A stretch of DNA of 64,000 nucleotides from Antrihabitans auranticaus. Its GTDB lineage: Bacteria > Actinomycetota > Actinomycetes > Mycobacteriales > Mycobacteriaceae. The stretch covers positions 644,308-708,307 of the forward strand of contig NZ_JAEMNW010000004.1 of NCBI RefSeq assembly GCF_016481275.1, read 5' to 3'. Below are positions 17,444 to 25,619 of this stretch, in pieces; position 1 is the stretch's first letter, and every line of letters begins with the position of its first letter. The position numbers and the translations under genes are program-made. Below the pieces are notes generated by a model. It was not told the origin of the DNA and made no database searches. It worked only from the letters and a program-made list of their open reading frames with translations.

Positions 17444-17545
17444 TAGTGCTGACATAAAGGTGTCGCGCGAATGCCGCCGATCGAGCGCACGGTCTCGGAG
17501 CGGCATTGAATTTGGTCTTCCTGCTATGGATTTGGAGAAACTGCA

Positions 17546-18496
17546 ATGGCGCTGGATCTCGAGGAAACGCTCGCTAAGGTCAAAGAGCGGCAATGGGCCC
17601 TCGCTGACATCGATTGGGACGCGCCGGGCGCGGAGACCATCAGCGCGGAGTTCAAACCGAAGCTGAAGGCATTCATGGCCGATCTGGCGTGGATCGAGAA
17701 CGTCGGAGCGCGGGGCTTTGCAGCACTGGCGCGGAAAGCCCCCAACGACACTCTGCGGGAGATCTACACGTACTTCCATGCCGAGGAGCAACGTCACGCC
17801 AATGCAGAACTCGCGCTGATGAAGCGGTGGGGAATGCTCGACGACGGCGAGATGCCCGAACCCAACGTCAATATCAGAATGGCGATGGACTGGCTGGATC
17901 GATTCGGCGACGACATGTCGATGTCCGCGCTCGGAACGGTCATCCCGATGCTCGAGGTAGCACTCGACGGCGCGTTGTTGAAGTTCCTCCTCGAGGAGGT
18001 ACATGATCCGGTCTGCGATCAAGTGTTCGCCAAGATCAACAACGACGAATCACGCCACATCGCAGTCGGTTTCGAGGTCCTGGACATGCTCGGTCATGGC
18101 AAACTCCGAAAACTGCTGATCGAGTTCGTCGGCACCGTTGCGTCGCCGAGCTTGATAGTCGGAGCGGCCGTATATATTCCGTTGCTCAATCGCACGCGCA
18201 ACGAAGTCGTCGACATGGGATTTGCGGCCGAACGCTTGTACTTCGCGATGGACCGTTTCAAGAAGCTCGGCGACCGCAGCACATTCACCCCTCGCATGCC
18301 GCTCTACCAAGTGGTCAAATGGCATGCCAGCCTGGTGGTCAACTCCAAGCATCCCTACCATCTGCTCGCCAACACCATGGTGTGGGCGAGCGACCGGATT
18401 CCGCGTCGAGCGTTCCCTGCGATCCCGTCCTGGTTCAACGAGATCACTCACGAACCTGTGAGCGTCGGCACCGCACGTCAGGAGTCGGCGGCATGA
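17546..18496 (+). CDS. ferritin-like (probable diiron) protein
   Basis: 316 residues; ATG with GGAGAAACTGCA upstream. Two EXXH-type motifs (YFHAEEQRH about 72-80 and NNDESRHIAVG about 166-176), with helical stretches around them, are the ligand pattern of a carboxylate-bridged diiron centre as in ferritin-like oxidases and desaturase relatives. Exact activity is unknown. The stop overlaps the start of the flavin monooxygenase by 4 bases, so the two are coupled, with the SDR divergent: a small oxidation module in which alcohol/ketone steps by the SDR and monooxygenase are likely. Confidence 0.75.
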   Translation: MALDLEETLAKVKERQWALADIDWDAPGAETISAEFKPKLKAFMADLAWIENVGARGFAALARKAPNDTLREIYTYFHAEEQRHANAELALMKRWGMLDDGEMPEPNVNIRMAMDWLDRFGDDMSMSALGTVIPMLEVALDGALLKFLLEEVHDPVCDQVFAKINNDESRHIAVGFEVLDMLGHGKLRKLLIEFVGTVASPSLIVGAAVYIPLLNRTRNEVVDMGFAAERLYFAMDRFKKLGDRSTFTPRMPLYQVVKWHASLVVNSKHPYHLLANTMVWASDRIPRRAFPAIPSWFNEITHEPVSVGTARQESAA

Positions 18497-20001
18497 CCGA
18501 AGACCATACCTTTACGACGCTGATCATCGGCGCCGGCTTCAGCGGCCTCGGCACAGCGTTCAAACTCAAAGCAGCAGGTATCGACGACATCGTCCTGCTC
18601 GAGCGGTCGGACCGTCTCGGTGGAACTTGGCGCGACAACACCTATCCCGGTGCGGCCGTGGATATTCCGTCGATGCTGTATTCCTTCTCCTTCGCGCCGA
18701 ACCCCAATTGGTCGCGCACGTTCGCGCCGGGGCCGGAGATCTGCAGGCATATCGAGGGACTGGCCGACCGCTTGGATGTTCGTCGCAATATCCGGTTCAA
18801 CGTGGAGGTCGTCGCTCTGGACTTCGACGAAGTCGAGGGCATCTGGATTGTCTCGACCGACACGGGCGAGCGCGTCCGTGCCCGCACGATCGTCAGCGCC
18901 GCGGGCCCTCTGACTGACTCGAGTTTCCCCAAGATCAACGGGATCGACAGCTTTCAGGGGCAGAAGATCCTCAGCTCGAAATGGAATCACGACTACGACA
19001 TGGCAGGTAAGCACGTCGCGGTGATCGGCACCGGTGCCAGTGCCGTGCAGATCGTCCCGGAACTGGTGAAGACTGCGAAATCGGTCAAGGTGTTTCAACG
19101 AACACCTGGCTGGATACTGCCGCGACCGGATTTCCCGATCCCCACGGCACTGCAGAAGGTGTACGCCGCAGTCCCTGCAACCCAACGGCTGTCACGTGCA
19201 GCCCTCTATTACGGCCACGAAACGTTGGCGACCGGGTTGGTGTGGAATTCACCAGTTACCACGCTGATCCAAAAGGTCGCCATGGCCAATCTGCGAACAC
19301 AGGTTCGCGATCCTTGGCTGCGCCGCCAACTCACCCCCGAGTTCCGCGCCGGCTGTAAACGGTTGATCGCCTCCAGTGATTTCTATCCCGCGTTGCAAGC
19401 TGACAACTGCAAACTGATCACTTGGCCGATCGCGCGCATCTCTGAGAACGGCATCCGAACTGCGGAAGGCATTGAGCACCAGTTCGATTGCATCGTGTTC
19501 GCCACCGGCTACGACGTCCATCTCGACGGACCGCCGTACCCGGTGACCGGACTCGGTGGGCGCACTCTGAAAGAGAAATGGCAAGGTCACGCCTTTGCCT
19601 ACAAGAGCGCTCACACGCACGGGTTCCCGAACCTGTTCCTCACCAACGGTCCGAACTCTGGTCCAGGCCACAATTCGCTGCTGGTGTACCTCGAGGGGCA
19701 GATCGACTACGCGGTCAAAGGCATCAAGACGATCGTGGACAACGACCTGCGCTATCTCGACGTTCGCGAGGACGTCGAGCGGAGGTACAACGAGCGGGTC
19801 CAGAAGCGACTCGAGCGCACGACCTGGATGACCGGGTGTCGCAGCTGGTACCTCACAGCCGACGGTTACAACGCCTCGATGTATCCGGGATTCGCAACCC
19901 AGTATCTCGCGCAGATGCGCAAGTTCGATGCGCGGGATTACCTGATGGTCCAACGTAGCCCGCATTCGACGACTCGTACGTCGGTCGCGTTCGCGCAGTG
20001 A
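18493..20001 (+). CDS. flavin-containing monooxygenase, Baeyer-Villiger-like
   Basis: 502 residues from ATG 18493. FAD motif IIGAGFSGLGTAFKLK, LERSDRLGGTWRDNTYPGAAVDIPS, NADPH motif VAVIGTGASAVQIVPEL and late FATGYD are those of class B flavoprotein monooxygenases. The diagnostic type I BVMO fingerprint FxGxxxHxxxW appears as FQGQKILSSKW, with Leu where His is expected, so it may do a hydroxylation or act on an unusual ketone. Coupled to the ferritin-like gene. Related mycobacterial enzymes (MymA type) also lie beside SDR genes. Confidence 0.85.
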   Translation: MTEDHTFTTLIIGAGFSGLGTAFKLKAAGIDDIVLLERSDRLGGTWRDNTYPGAAVDIPSMLYSFSFAPNPNWSRTFAPGPEICRHIEGLADRLDVRRNIRFNVEVVALDFDEVEGIWIVSTDTGERVRARTIVSAAGPLTDSSFPKINGIDSFQGQKILSSKWNHDYDMAGKHVAVIGTGASAVQIVPELVKTAKSVKVFQRTPGWILPRPDFPIPTALQKVYAAVPATQRLSRAALYYGHETLATGLVWNSPVTTLIQKVAMANLRTQVRDPWLRRQLTPEFRAGCKRLIASSDFYPALQADNCKLITWPIARISENGIRTAEGIEHQFDCIVFATGYDVHLDGPPYPVTGLGGRTLKEKWQGHAFAYKSAHTHGFPNLFLTNGPNSGPGHNSLLVYLEGQIDYAVKGIKTIVDNDLRYLDVREDVERRYNERVQKRLERTTWMTGCRSWYLTADGYNASMYPGFATQYLAQMRKFDARDYLMVQRSPHSTTRTSVAFAQ

Positions 20002-20088
20002 CTTCGGCGGGGTAGGCGAAACACGTTTTCCTCGTGCGGATTCCGTCGATCGCACGCTATGTTTGGCGTGGTTGAATTCCCACACGCG

Positions 20089-20119
20089 CCCATCGTGGAC
20101 TGGCGCAGTTTACGATGGG
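20089..20119. promoter_or_regulatory. operator before the MerR gene
   Basis: Nested dyads: perfect outer arms CCCATCGT and ACGATGGG surround ACTGGCGCAGT (20099-20109). The inner dyad and the CCAT element match the two sites at 17354-17443, suggesting autoregulation and shared control of the upstream operon. Confidence 0.6.
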
Positions 20120-20200
20120 TCGTATGGAATTACGAGGCGGTGTGATCACGTGAGAGCTGCGAGGCCGCTGCGACTGCGCGCGGATCAGGTGGGCTGACCG

Positions 20201-21136
20201 TTGGCACGCGCGCCCCGTGAGCCGGGCTCCCCGTTGGAAGCGCTGTTGGAGTCGGTGCTTCGCGCGCCTGCACACGCGAGTCGTCGCCCTCGCGCGGCCA
20301 TCGACACAGCGGTTCGCCATCTACTCGAGGCAGCCGTCGCGTCCCTGCAGGGCGGCGACCGTGGCGGGCACGATCGGTATCGGATCGACGACCTCGCACG
20401 TGAAACCGGTGTTACCACCCGCAACATCCGCGCCTATCAGGAACGCGGTCTCCTACCGCCGCCGCAGAAGAGTGGCCGCGTCGCATACTTCGACGACAGC
20501 CACGTGGCGCGGCTGGAGCTGATCACTTCGATGCTCGACCGCGGCTACACCCTCGCCCACATCGGTGAAATGCTCGCGGCGTGGCAGGGCGGTCGCGATC
20601 TTGCGGGGATTCTGGGTTTGGAGTTGGTTCGGCCGTGGGCCGCCGACAGGCCGACCCGGATGCCGATGCCGAAGGTCCGGGAATTGGCCGGCGACGCAGC
20701 CGGTTTGTCTCGCCTGGTCGCTGACGGGCTGGTCGAGTTGGGCGAAACCGACGCTCTCGTGCACCGGCCGCTACTTTTACAAGCCTTCGCGGAGACGCGT
20801 TCCTATGGCATGTCGATGGATGCGATCCTCGCCGTACACGAGCGCGTGGCGCCGCTCGTCGACGAGATCGCGAACATTTTGGTCGACGCTGGAACGGCTC
20901 ACGTCGCGGCGTCCAAACCCGTTGCCCGCGAAGATTTTTTCGACGAGCAGACAATGACGAAGTTCGTCGCCATGCTCGTCCGCATTCGTGCGCTGGCCTC
21001 GGACTCCGTGCGCGCGTCCCTCGAGAGCGCGATCGAAGGCCGGATCGAAGCGTCGCTCGGCGACTATCTTGCTCGCGCGGCAAAGCGCCACAACTCGACC
21101 GCTGCACCTCGACTGTCGGGTGTCGGCGATCGGTGA
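20201..21136 (+). CDS. MerR family transcriptional regulator
   Basis: 311 residues from TTG 20201, preceded by CAGGTGGG. A 60-residue Arg/Ala-rich N-terminal extension precedes the winged helix (YRIDDLARETGVTTRNIRAYQERGLLPPP, about 60-87) and the wing motif GRVAYFDDSHVARLELI. The C-terminal half is helical with no Cys cluster, so it is not a metal sensor of the MerR/ZntR kind; a hydrophobic ligand is more likely. Its presumed operator also lies in the SDR/ferritin-like promoter region. Confidence 0.87.
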   Translation: MARAPREPGSPLEALLESVLRAPAHASRRPRAAIDTAVRHLLEAAVASLQGGDRGGHDRYRIDDLARETGVTTRNIRAYQERGLLPPPQKSGRVAYFDDSHVARLELITSMLDRGYTLAHIGEMLAAWQGGRDLAGILGLELVRPWAADRPTRMPMPKVRELAGDAAGLSRLVADGLVELGETDALVHRPLLLQAFAETRSYGMSMDAILAVHERVAPLVDEIANILVDAGTAHVAASKPVAREDFFDEQTMTKFVAMLVRIRALASDSVRASLESAIEGRIEASLGDYLARAAKRHNSTAAPRLSGVGDR

Positions 21137-21382
21137 TTCACGCTGACTGGGCGTTACCGGTGGCGCACCCCGCGTGTCGCCGCGAGAGGGCCGTGACGGC
21201 GGCGCCCCCCGCGTGTCGCCGCCGGGTATGCCCGCTCGGCGAGAGGCAAGATGCCGAGCCGAACTGTCGCTGATCATTACTGCGATTCGTTTTGCCGAGC
21301 ATCCGAGTGCGATTCCGGGCAGCTGCATCTGTCGATCAGCGTGAAAGGTCTGACGAAGACACTCCTGACCGAAAGTTGAGAC
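21137..21382. terminator. convergent intergenic region with hairpin and short repeats
   Basis: 246 bases between converging genes. GCTCGGC (21234-21240) pairs with GCCGAGC (21253-21259), a possible bidirectional terminator. Upstream, CCCCGCGTGTCGCCGC occurs twice (around 21170 and 21207) in an imperfect direct repeat. No gene seen. Confidence 0.4.
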
Positions 21383-22918
21383 TCAGTCCGACGCGTCGAG
21401 CACTGCCATCGCGGCGTTGTGCCCGGGGATTCCGCTGACACCGCCGCCGCGTCGTGCTCCGGCTCCGCACAACAGGATTCGGTCGTACTCGGTCTCGACG
21501 CCCCAGCGTCCGACGTCATCCGGGTCATCGGCAAAGGGCCACTGCAGGTCCCGATGGAAGATGTGGCCAGCGGGCAGGCCGAGTTCGGATTCGAGGTCGA
21601 GCGGTGTCTTCGCTTCGACACATAGCGCGCCGTCAGGTGTTCGCGAGATGCAGTCCTCGATCGGCTCGTCGAGCACGCTGTTCAACGATGCAAGGGTCGC
21701 GCGCAATGCGGCGGCGCGGGCAATATCGTTGTGGTCGTTGAACAATCGCGCCGGCATGTGCAGGCCGAAGAGCGTGAGCGTATGCCGGCCCGCGTCGCGT
21801 TCGGACGGACCGAGAATCGACGGATCCGTGAGGGAGTGACAGTAGATCTCGCAGGGCGGCACCGTGGGTATTCGGCCGCCGGCAGCCTGGGAGTATGCGG
21901 TTTGCAGCTGGTCGAACGATTCGTTGACGTGCAGGGTCCCGCCGAAGGCATCGGCGGGGGAGACCGCTGTGTCGCGAAGCCGAGGCAGCCGGTCCAACAC
22001 CATGTTCACCTTGAGTTGTGCGCCCTCGGGCCGCCCGGTCGGGTGTTCGCCAAGCAGTCCGGAGAGCCGTGCTGGGGCGACGTTGGCGAGAATATGCCTG
22101 CCATGGGCGACGTGCTCGTTGTCCGCGTAGCGATAGCGGACCTCGCCGTCGGGTGAAACGGCCAGCACTTCGGCGCCGGTGAGCAACTTTGCACCTGCAC
22201 GCTGGGCCGCCCCTGTCAGCGCCGCCGTCACTGCGCCCATCCCTCCGACTGGAACATCCCACGCGCCCGTACCACGTCCGATGACGTGATAGAGCAGGCA
22301 ACGGTTCTGGGTCAGGTCGGGGTCGTCGGCTGTCGTAAAAGTGCCGATCAGCGCGTCGGTCAGCACAATGCCGCGCACGGTGTCGTCCGTGAACCACTCG
22401 CGCAACGTCTGGCCGAGCGGCCGTTCGAAGAACACTGACCAGGCTTCCGCGTCGGCGATCATGGCTTCGAACGTCGACCGATCTACGAGCGGTCGAGTCA
22501 GAGAATCGAAGACTGGACCGGCGACGCGGGAAGTCAAGTCGTAGAACCGTTCCCAGGACGCGAAGTCTCGGTCGGATCCCGTCAGTCGACGAAACGACGC
22601 CGCGGTGCGTTCGCGATTTCCGGTGTCGACGAGGAGTCCGCCGTCGCCACGTGGCGTGTAGGAGGAGATGTTGCGCTGACGCAGTTCGACGTCGATGCCG
22701 AGGTCTGTAGCGATCTTCTCCGGTAACAGGCTGACCAGGTACGAATACCGCGACAGCCGCACATCGACGCCGGGGAAGGCCCGGAAAGACACAGCGGCAC
22801 CGCCCAATTCGTCTCGGCGTTCCAGGACGAGCACCCTACGGCCGGTGCGTGCCAAGTAGGCGGCGGCAACGAGACCGTTGTGGCCGCCACCGACGATCAC
22901 GGCATCGTAGGAATTCAT
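21383..22918 (-). CDS. phytoene desaturase-like FAD oxidoreductase
   Basis: 511 residues from ATG 22918 (GTG 22927 also possible). N-terminal AVIVGGGHNGLVAAAYLARTGRRVLVLERRDELGGAA is the FAD motif of the CrtI/NOX-like family; GGMGAVTAAL lies mid-protein, and the C-terminal ILLCGAGARRGGGVSGIPGHNAA closes the FAD site. This branch (retinol saturase or phytoene-dehydrogenase-related COG1233) includes many enzymes of unknown substrate; no other carotenoid gene is present here. Divergent from a MarR gene with a palindrome in the 60-base gap. Confidence 0.85.
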   Translation of the reverse strand: MNSYDAVIVGGGHNGLVAAAYLARTGRRVLVLERRDELGGAAVSFRAFPGVDVRLSRYSYLVSLLPEKIATDLGIDVELRQRNISSYTPRGDGGLLVDTGNRERTAASFRRLTGSDRDFASWERFYDLTSRVAGPVFDSLTRPLVDRSTFEAMIADAEAWSVFFERPLGQTLREWFTDDTVRGIVLTDALIGTFTTADDPDLTQNRCLLYHVIGRGTGAWDVPVGGMGAVTAALTGAAQRAGAKLLTGAEVLAVSPDGEVRYRYADNEHVAHGRHILANVAPARLSGLLGEHPTGRPEGAQLKVNMVLDRLPRLRDTAVSPADAFGGTLHVNESFDQLQTAYSQAAGGRIPTVPPCEIYCHSLTDPSILGPSERDAGRHTLTLFGLHMPARLFNDHNDIARAAALRATLASLNSVLDEPIEDCISRTPDGALCVEAKTPLDLESELGLPAGHIFHRDLQWPFADDPDDVGRWGVETEYDRILLCGAGARRGGGVSGIPGHNAAMAVLDASD

Positions 22919-22941
22919 GCGCCTCACGGTATCCGAAGAGT

Positions 22942-22964
22942 TAGTTGCCTGCGGCAGTCAACTA
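22942..22964. promoter_or_regulatory. MarR operator palindrome
   Basis: Arms TAGTTG and CTGC pair with GCAG and CAACTA across 23 bases, with two non-pairing positions besides the centre. It sits in the divergent promoter of the desaturase-like and MarR genes; the -10-like TATCTATACT follows just before the MarR start. Confidence 0.6.
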
Positions 22965-22978
22965 TCTATACTGAGAGG

Positions 22979-23506
22979 ATGAGCCGACTCGAGAACCTGC
23001 TCGGCGCGCAAGCCCTGGCAGTGACCGATCGATTGCTGGCCGCCGACGGCGACGAAGGGGTCGACCTGTCGGCATCAGGCCGTGCAGCGTTGGTGACGCT
23101 GCTCGCGCATCCGGATCACGCGGTGTCGTGGCTCGGCGGCGTACTCGGATTGTCGAGTTCGGGGGTCACGCGACTGGTCGATCGACTGGTCGCCGCGGAC
23201 TTGGTGACCCGAACTGCCGGTGCGGACGCGCGAAGTCGACGAATCAGGTTGACCGAGAAAGGCATCGGACGCGCAGAGGTCATTCTGCGCGCACGAAGGG
23301 CTGCGATCGCTGACGTGCTCGGTTCGTTCTCCGACCGCGATCGAGGGGAGTTCGAGCGGCTCCTGGGCCAACTGGTCGGGGCACTGGCCGAGACGCGAAT
23401 GCCTGCGCTGCAGGTATGCCGACTATGCGATCGGTCGGCGTGCGCATCCGGTGGCGCCGAATGCCCGCTCGCGCACACGGTGCCTGCGGAGGGCGACGAT
23501 GACTGA
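22979..23506 (+). CDS. MarR family regulator with C-terminal Cys cluster
   Basis: 175 residues from ATG 22979, possibly leaderless since -10-like TATACT is only a few bases upstream. Winged helix: VSWLGGVLGLSSSGVTRLVDRLVAADLVTR, with the wing ADARSRRIRLTEKG. After the dimerisation helix comes CRLCDRSACASGGAEC, four Cys in about 16 residues, which could bind zinc or sense oxidation. Its stop overlaps the MFS start. Likely represses the divergent flavoprotein and its own MFS operon through the palindrome at 22942-22964. Confidence 0.87.
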   Translation: MSRLENLLGAQALAVTDRLLAADGDEGVDLSASGRAALVTLLAHPDHAVSWLGGVLGLSSSGVTRLVDRLVAADLVTRTAGADARSRRIRLTEKGIGRAEVILRARRAAIADVLGSFSDRDRGEFERLLGQLVGALAETRMPALQVCRLCDRSACASGGAECPLAHTVPAEGDDD

Positions 23507-24719
23507 CCTGACCACCAGGGAAACCACGCAGGCCATCCCGACAATCCGGACGGTCCTGCCCGGCGCAGCGATGATCGCAGTCACCTTCGGCCTGGCTCGC
23601 TACGGCTACGGATTGCTGTTGCCCGAAATGCAGTCCGAGTTGGCACTCACGTCCGGCGAGGCGGGACTGATCGCGTCGGGCACCTACCTGTCGTATCTTG
23701 TTGCCAACGTCGGCGTGGTCGCTGTCGCGAGTCGGCTGGGTGCACGCGCGGCCATCGGTGTCGCTGCGGCGTTCGCTGCGATTGGGATGACGGTAATTGC
23801 CGTTGCGGAGAGTGCCGCCATGATGGCCGTAGGGATCCTGGTTGCAGGTGCGGCAGCAGGTTTCGCTTTTCCGCCGTACGCAGACCTCGTCGCCCGGCAC
23901 GTCTCGGAACCGCGCCGGGATCTCGCCTGGTCGGCGATCAGTTCCGGCACCGGGTGGGGCGTCGCCATCGCCGGACCGATCGCCATCGTTGCGGGTGACC
24001 AGTGGCGGATCGCCTGGATGGTGTTCGTAGCCCTCGCTGTCGGGGTGGGGGTTGTCGCCGTGCTGGCCGCGCCGACGCAGGACGTTGGTGCCCAACTGCG
24101 CCGTCCACAGCTGAGCTGGACCTGGTTCTTCTGCCCGAAGTCACGCCCTCTGCTTGTTTCTGCCGTCCTCGTCGGCACGGGGAGCGCGGTGTGGTGGGCG
24201 TTCAGCGTCGACGCCCTGCGGCATGCCGGTCTCGACGCCACGTCGGCCAGGATCGTCTATGCGGTGTGCGGCGTCGCAGGCATCCTGGCGTCCGCAAGCG
24301 GTGTCGTGTTTTCGCGCTTCGGTCTCCGTACAGGCTATTTCGTGGCTTCTGTCCTACTCGCGGGATCGCTCGCGCTTCTGGCGGTGGCGGGCGGAAGCGT
24401 GCCCGGAGCGCTGACAGCAGCAATCTTGTTCGGCGTGTGCTACAACACCGTCATTGCGGCGCAGGGGATTTGGAGCGCCCGAGTATTCGCCGAGCACCCG
24501 TCCGCCGGCTTGGCCGCCATCAGTACCGCACTCACGATAGGAACGTTTGCCGGGCCCAGCATCGCAGGCGTGGCAATCACGCAGTTCGGCTATCCGGCGA
24601 CGCTCACGGGAGCGACCGCCGCAATTCTCGCTGCGCTCGTGTTCTGCCCGCCCAGCGGGCGGCAGCGGCAAATTCTCGCCGAACATCAGTGTGCGGGCTG
24701 CGCCCCCGTGCGCGATTAG
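23499..24719 (+). CDS. MFS transporter (YbfB/CynX-like)
   Basis: 406 residues; ATG 23499 overlaps the MarR stop by 8 bases. Twelve hydrophobic segments can be counted, with FGLARYGYGLLLPEMQSELALTSGEAGLIASGTYLSYL at the first two helices, a signature of the YbfB/YjiJ group, and SRLGARAA in the loop between helices two and three. Probably an exporter or uptake system for a small organic compound under MarR control. The last codons (PVRD and TAG) are supplied by a dispersed palindromic repeat, so the C-terminus may have been rewritten by insertion of that repeat. Confidence 0.87.
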   Translation: MTDLTTRETTQAIPTIRTVLPGAAMIAVTFGLARYGYGLLLPEMQSELALTSGEAGLIASGTYLSYLVANVGVVAVASRLGARAAIGVAAAFAAIGMTVIAVAESAAMMAVGILVAGAAAGFAFPPYADLVARHVSEPRRDLAWSAISSGTGWGVAIAGPIAIVAGDQWRIAWMVFVALAVGVGVVAVLAAPTQDVGAQLRRPQLSWTWFFCPKSRPLLVSAVLVGTGSAVWWAFSVDALRHAGLDATSARIVYAVCGVAGILASASGVVFSRFGLRTGYFVASVLLAGSLALLAVAGGSVPGALTAAILFGVCYNTVIAAQGIWSARVFAEHPSAGLAAISTALTIGTFAGPSIAGVAITQFGYPATLTGATAAILAALVFCPPSGRQRQILAEHQCAGCAPVRD

Positions 24720-24752
24720 CGAGTCCCTGGACTCCCCAACCGCGCACAGGGG
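24704..24752. repeat. dispersed palindromic repeat, copy 1
   Basis: Arms CCCCGTGCGCGATTAGC and CCAACCGCGCACAGGGG enclose a centre with GAGTCC/GGACTC; outer GGGCTG...CTGCCCC pairing may extend it to 24695-24761. Two more copies lie at 37837 and 47805. Its left arm encodes the last residues and stop of the MFS gene. Confidence 0.75.
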
Positions 24753-24768
24753 TGCTGCCCCTACAATC

Positions 24769-24779
24769 CAGGTGACCTG
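24769..24779. promoter_or_regulatory. putative GntR operator before its own gene
   Basis: CAGGTGACCTG, a palindrome with one central base, inside CCAGGTGACCTGATGT. The same CCAGGTGACYTGATGT block occurs at 30020-30035 between the two divergent catabolic operons. Confidence 0.6.
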
Positions 24780-24803
24780 ATGTGTTGGTGTCGAGGAGGC
24801 CAC

Positions 24804-25619
24804 ATGCCCCGCCGTGATCCGCCGGTTGCTCCGATGGCCGGCATGCGTTCACCGAAGGCAGGCGACGCCGTCATCGAGTCGCTGCGCCGCGATATCACCT
24901 CGGCGCGGCTGCCTTTGGGCTCGCGACTGCCCAACGAGCGCGAACTCGCCGCGCATTACGGAGTCAGCCAGCCGACGGTGCGCGAGGCAGTTCGCGCACT
25001 CGAGGCTATGGGCCTCGTCCAGGTGCGGCACGGTAGCGGAGTGTTCGTCCGAGGTGACAGCGACTACCTCGTCGCAACGGCGTTGCAGATTCTCATGCAG
25101 ATGAAGGACGTCGGACTGGTCGACGCACTGGACGTGCGAGGCGCTCTCGGGTTGCAGTCCGCGCGCGCTGCGGCAAAGAATGCAACCGACGCCGACCTCG
25201 CTGCACTCGAAGACGCGTTCGCCGTGCTTGGCGATGCGGCGAAGCTGCGTGACTTCGACTCCCTGATCGCGGCGGTCACCGGGTTCCAAGTCGTGTTGTC
25301 GCGCGCGGGACACAACGAATTGACCGCGGCGATCGAGAACGTCCTCGTCTCGCTCATCATGCACATGCAGTTCAAGGTGTTGCAGCGCAGAGGCATTCGC
25401 TTCTGGCAGCAGCGCACCACCGAATTCCAGCCTGACCGGCGCAAGATTCTCGACGCAGTTCGCAGTCACGATTCCGCTGCTGCGGTGGCCGCAATGTCCG
25501 ACTACCTCGACCACCAGCGCCGCTACTTCACGGACGACCCGGAACTCGCGACACTGCGACTCTCCGATCCCGAAGCGGTACGGATCGCGGCCGACGTCGA
25601 GTTTCGTCGCGACGCGTAA
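24804..25619 (+). CDS. GntR family transcriptional regulator, FadR subgroup
   Basis: 271 residues; ATG 24804 with a strong GAGGAGG site 4 bases upstream. Winged helix: LPLGSRLPNERELAAHYGVSQPTVREAVRALEAMGLVQVRHGSGVFV, about 36-82. The C-terminal helical FCD-type domain probably binds an organic acid or acyl-CoA. A copy of its presumed operator lies between the leftward E1/BKACE operon and the rightward hydrolase-ligase operon, making it their likely regulator. Its last 97 bases are overlapped by the convergent E1 beta gene. Confidence 0.9.
   Translation: MPRRDPPVAPMAGMRSPKAGDAVIESLRRDITSARLPLGSRLPNERELAAHYGVSQPTVREAVRALEAMGLVQVRHGSGVFVRGDSDYLVATALQILMQMKDVGLVDALDVRGALGLQSARAAAKNATDADLAALEDAFAVLGDAAKLRDFDSLIAAVTGFQVVLSRAGHNELTAAIENVLVSLIMHMQFKVLQRRGIRFWQQRTTEFQPDRRKILDAVRSHDSAAAVAAMSDYLDHQRRYFTDDPELATLRLSDPEAVRIAADVEFRRDA

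Noticed and set aside
21160..21230. Short GC-rich direct repeat considered as a CRISPR or tandem array
   Set aside because: Only two imperfect units and no spacers of even length; no cas genes in the window.
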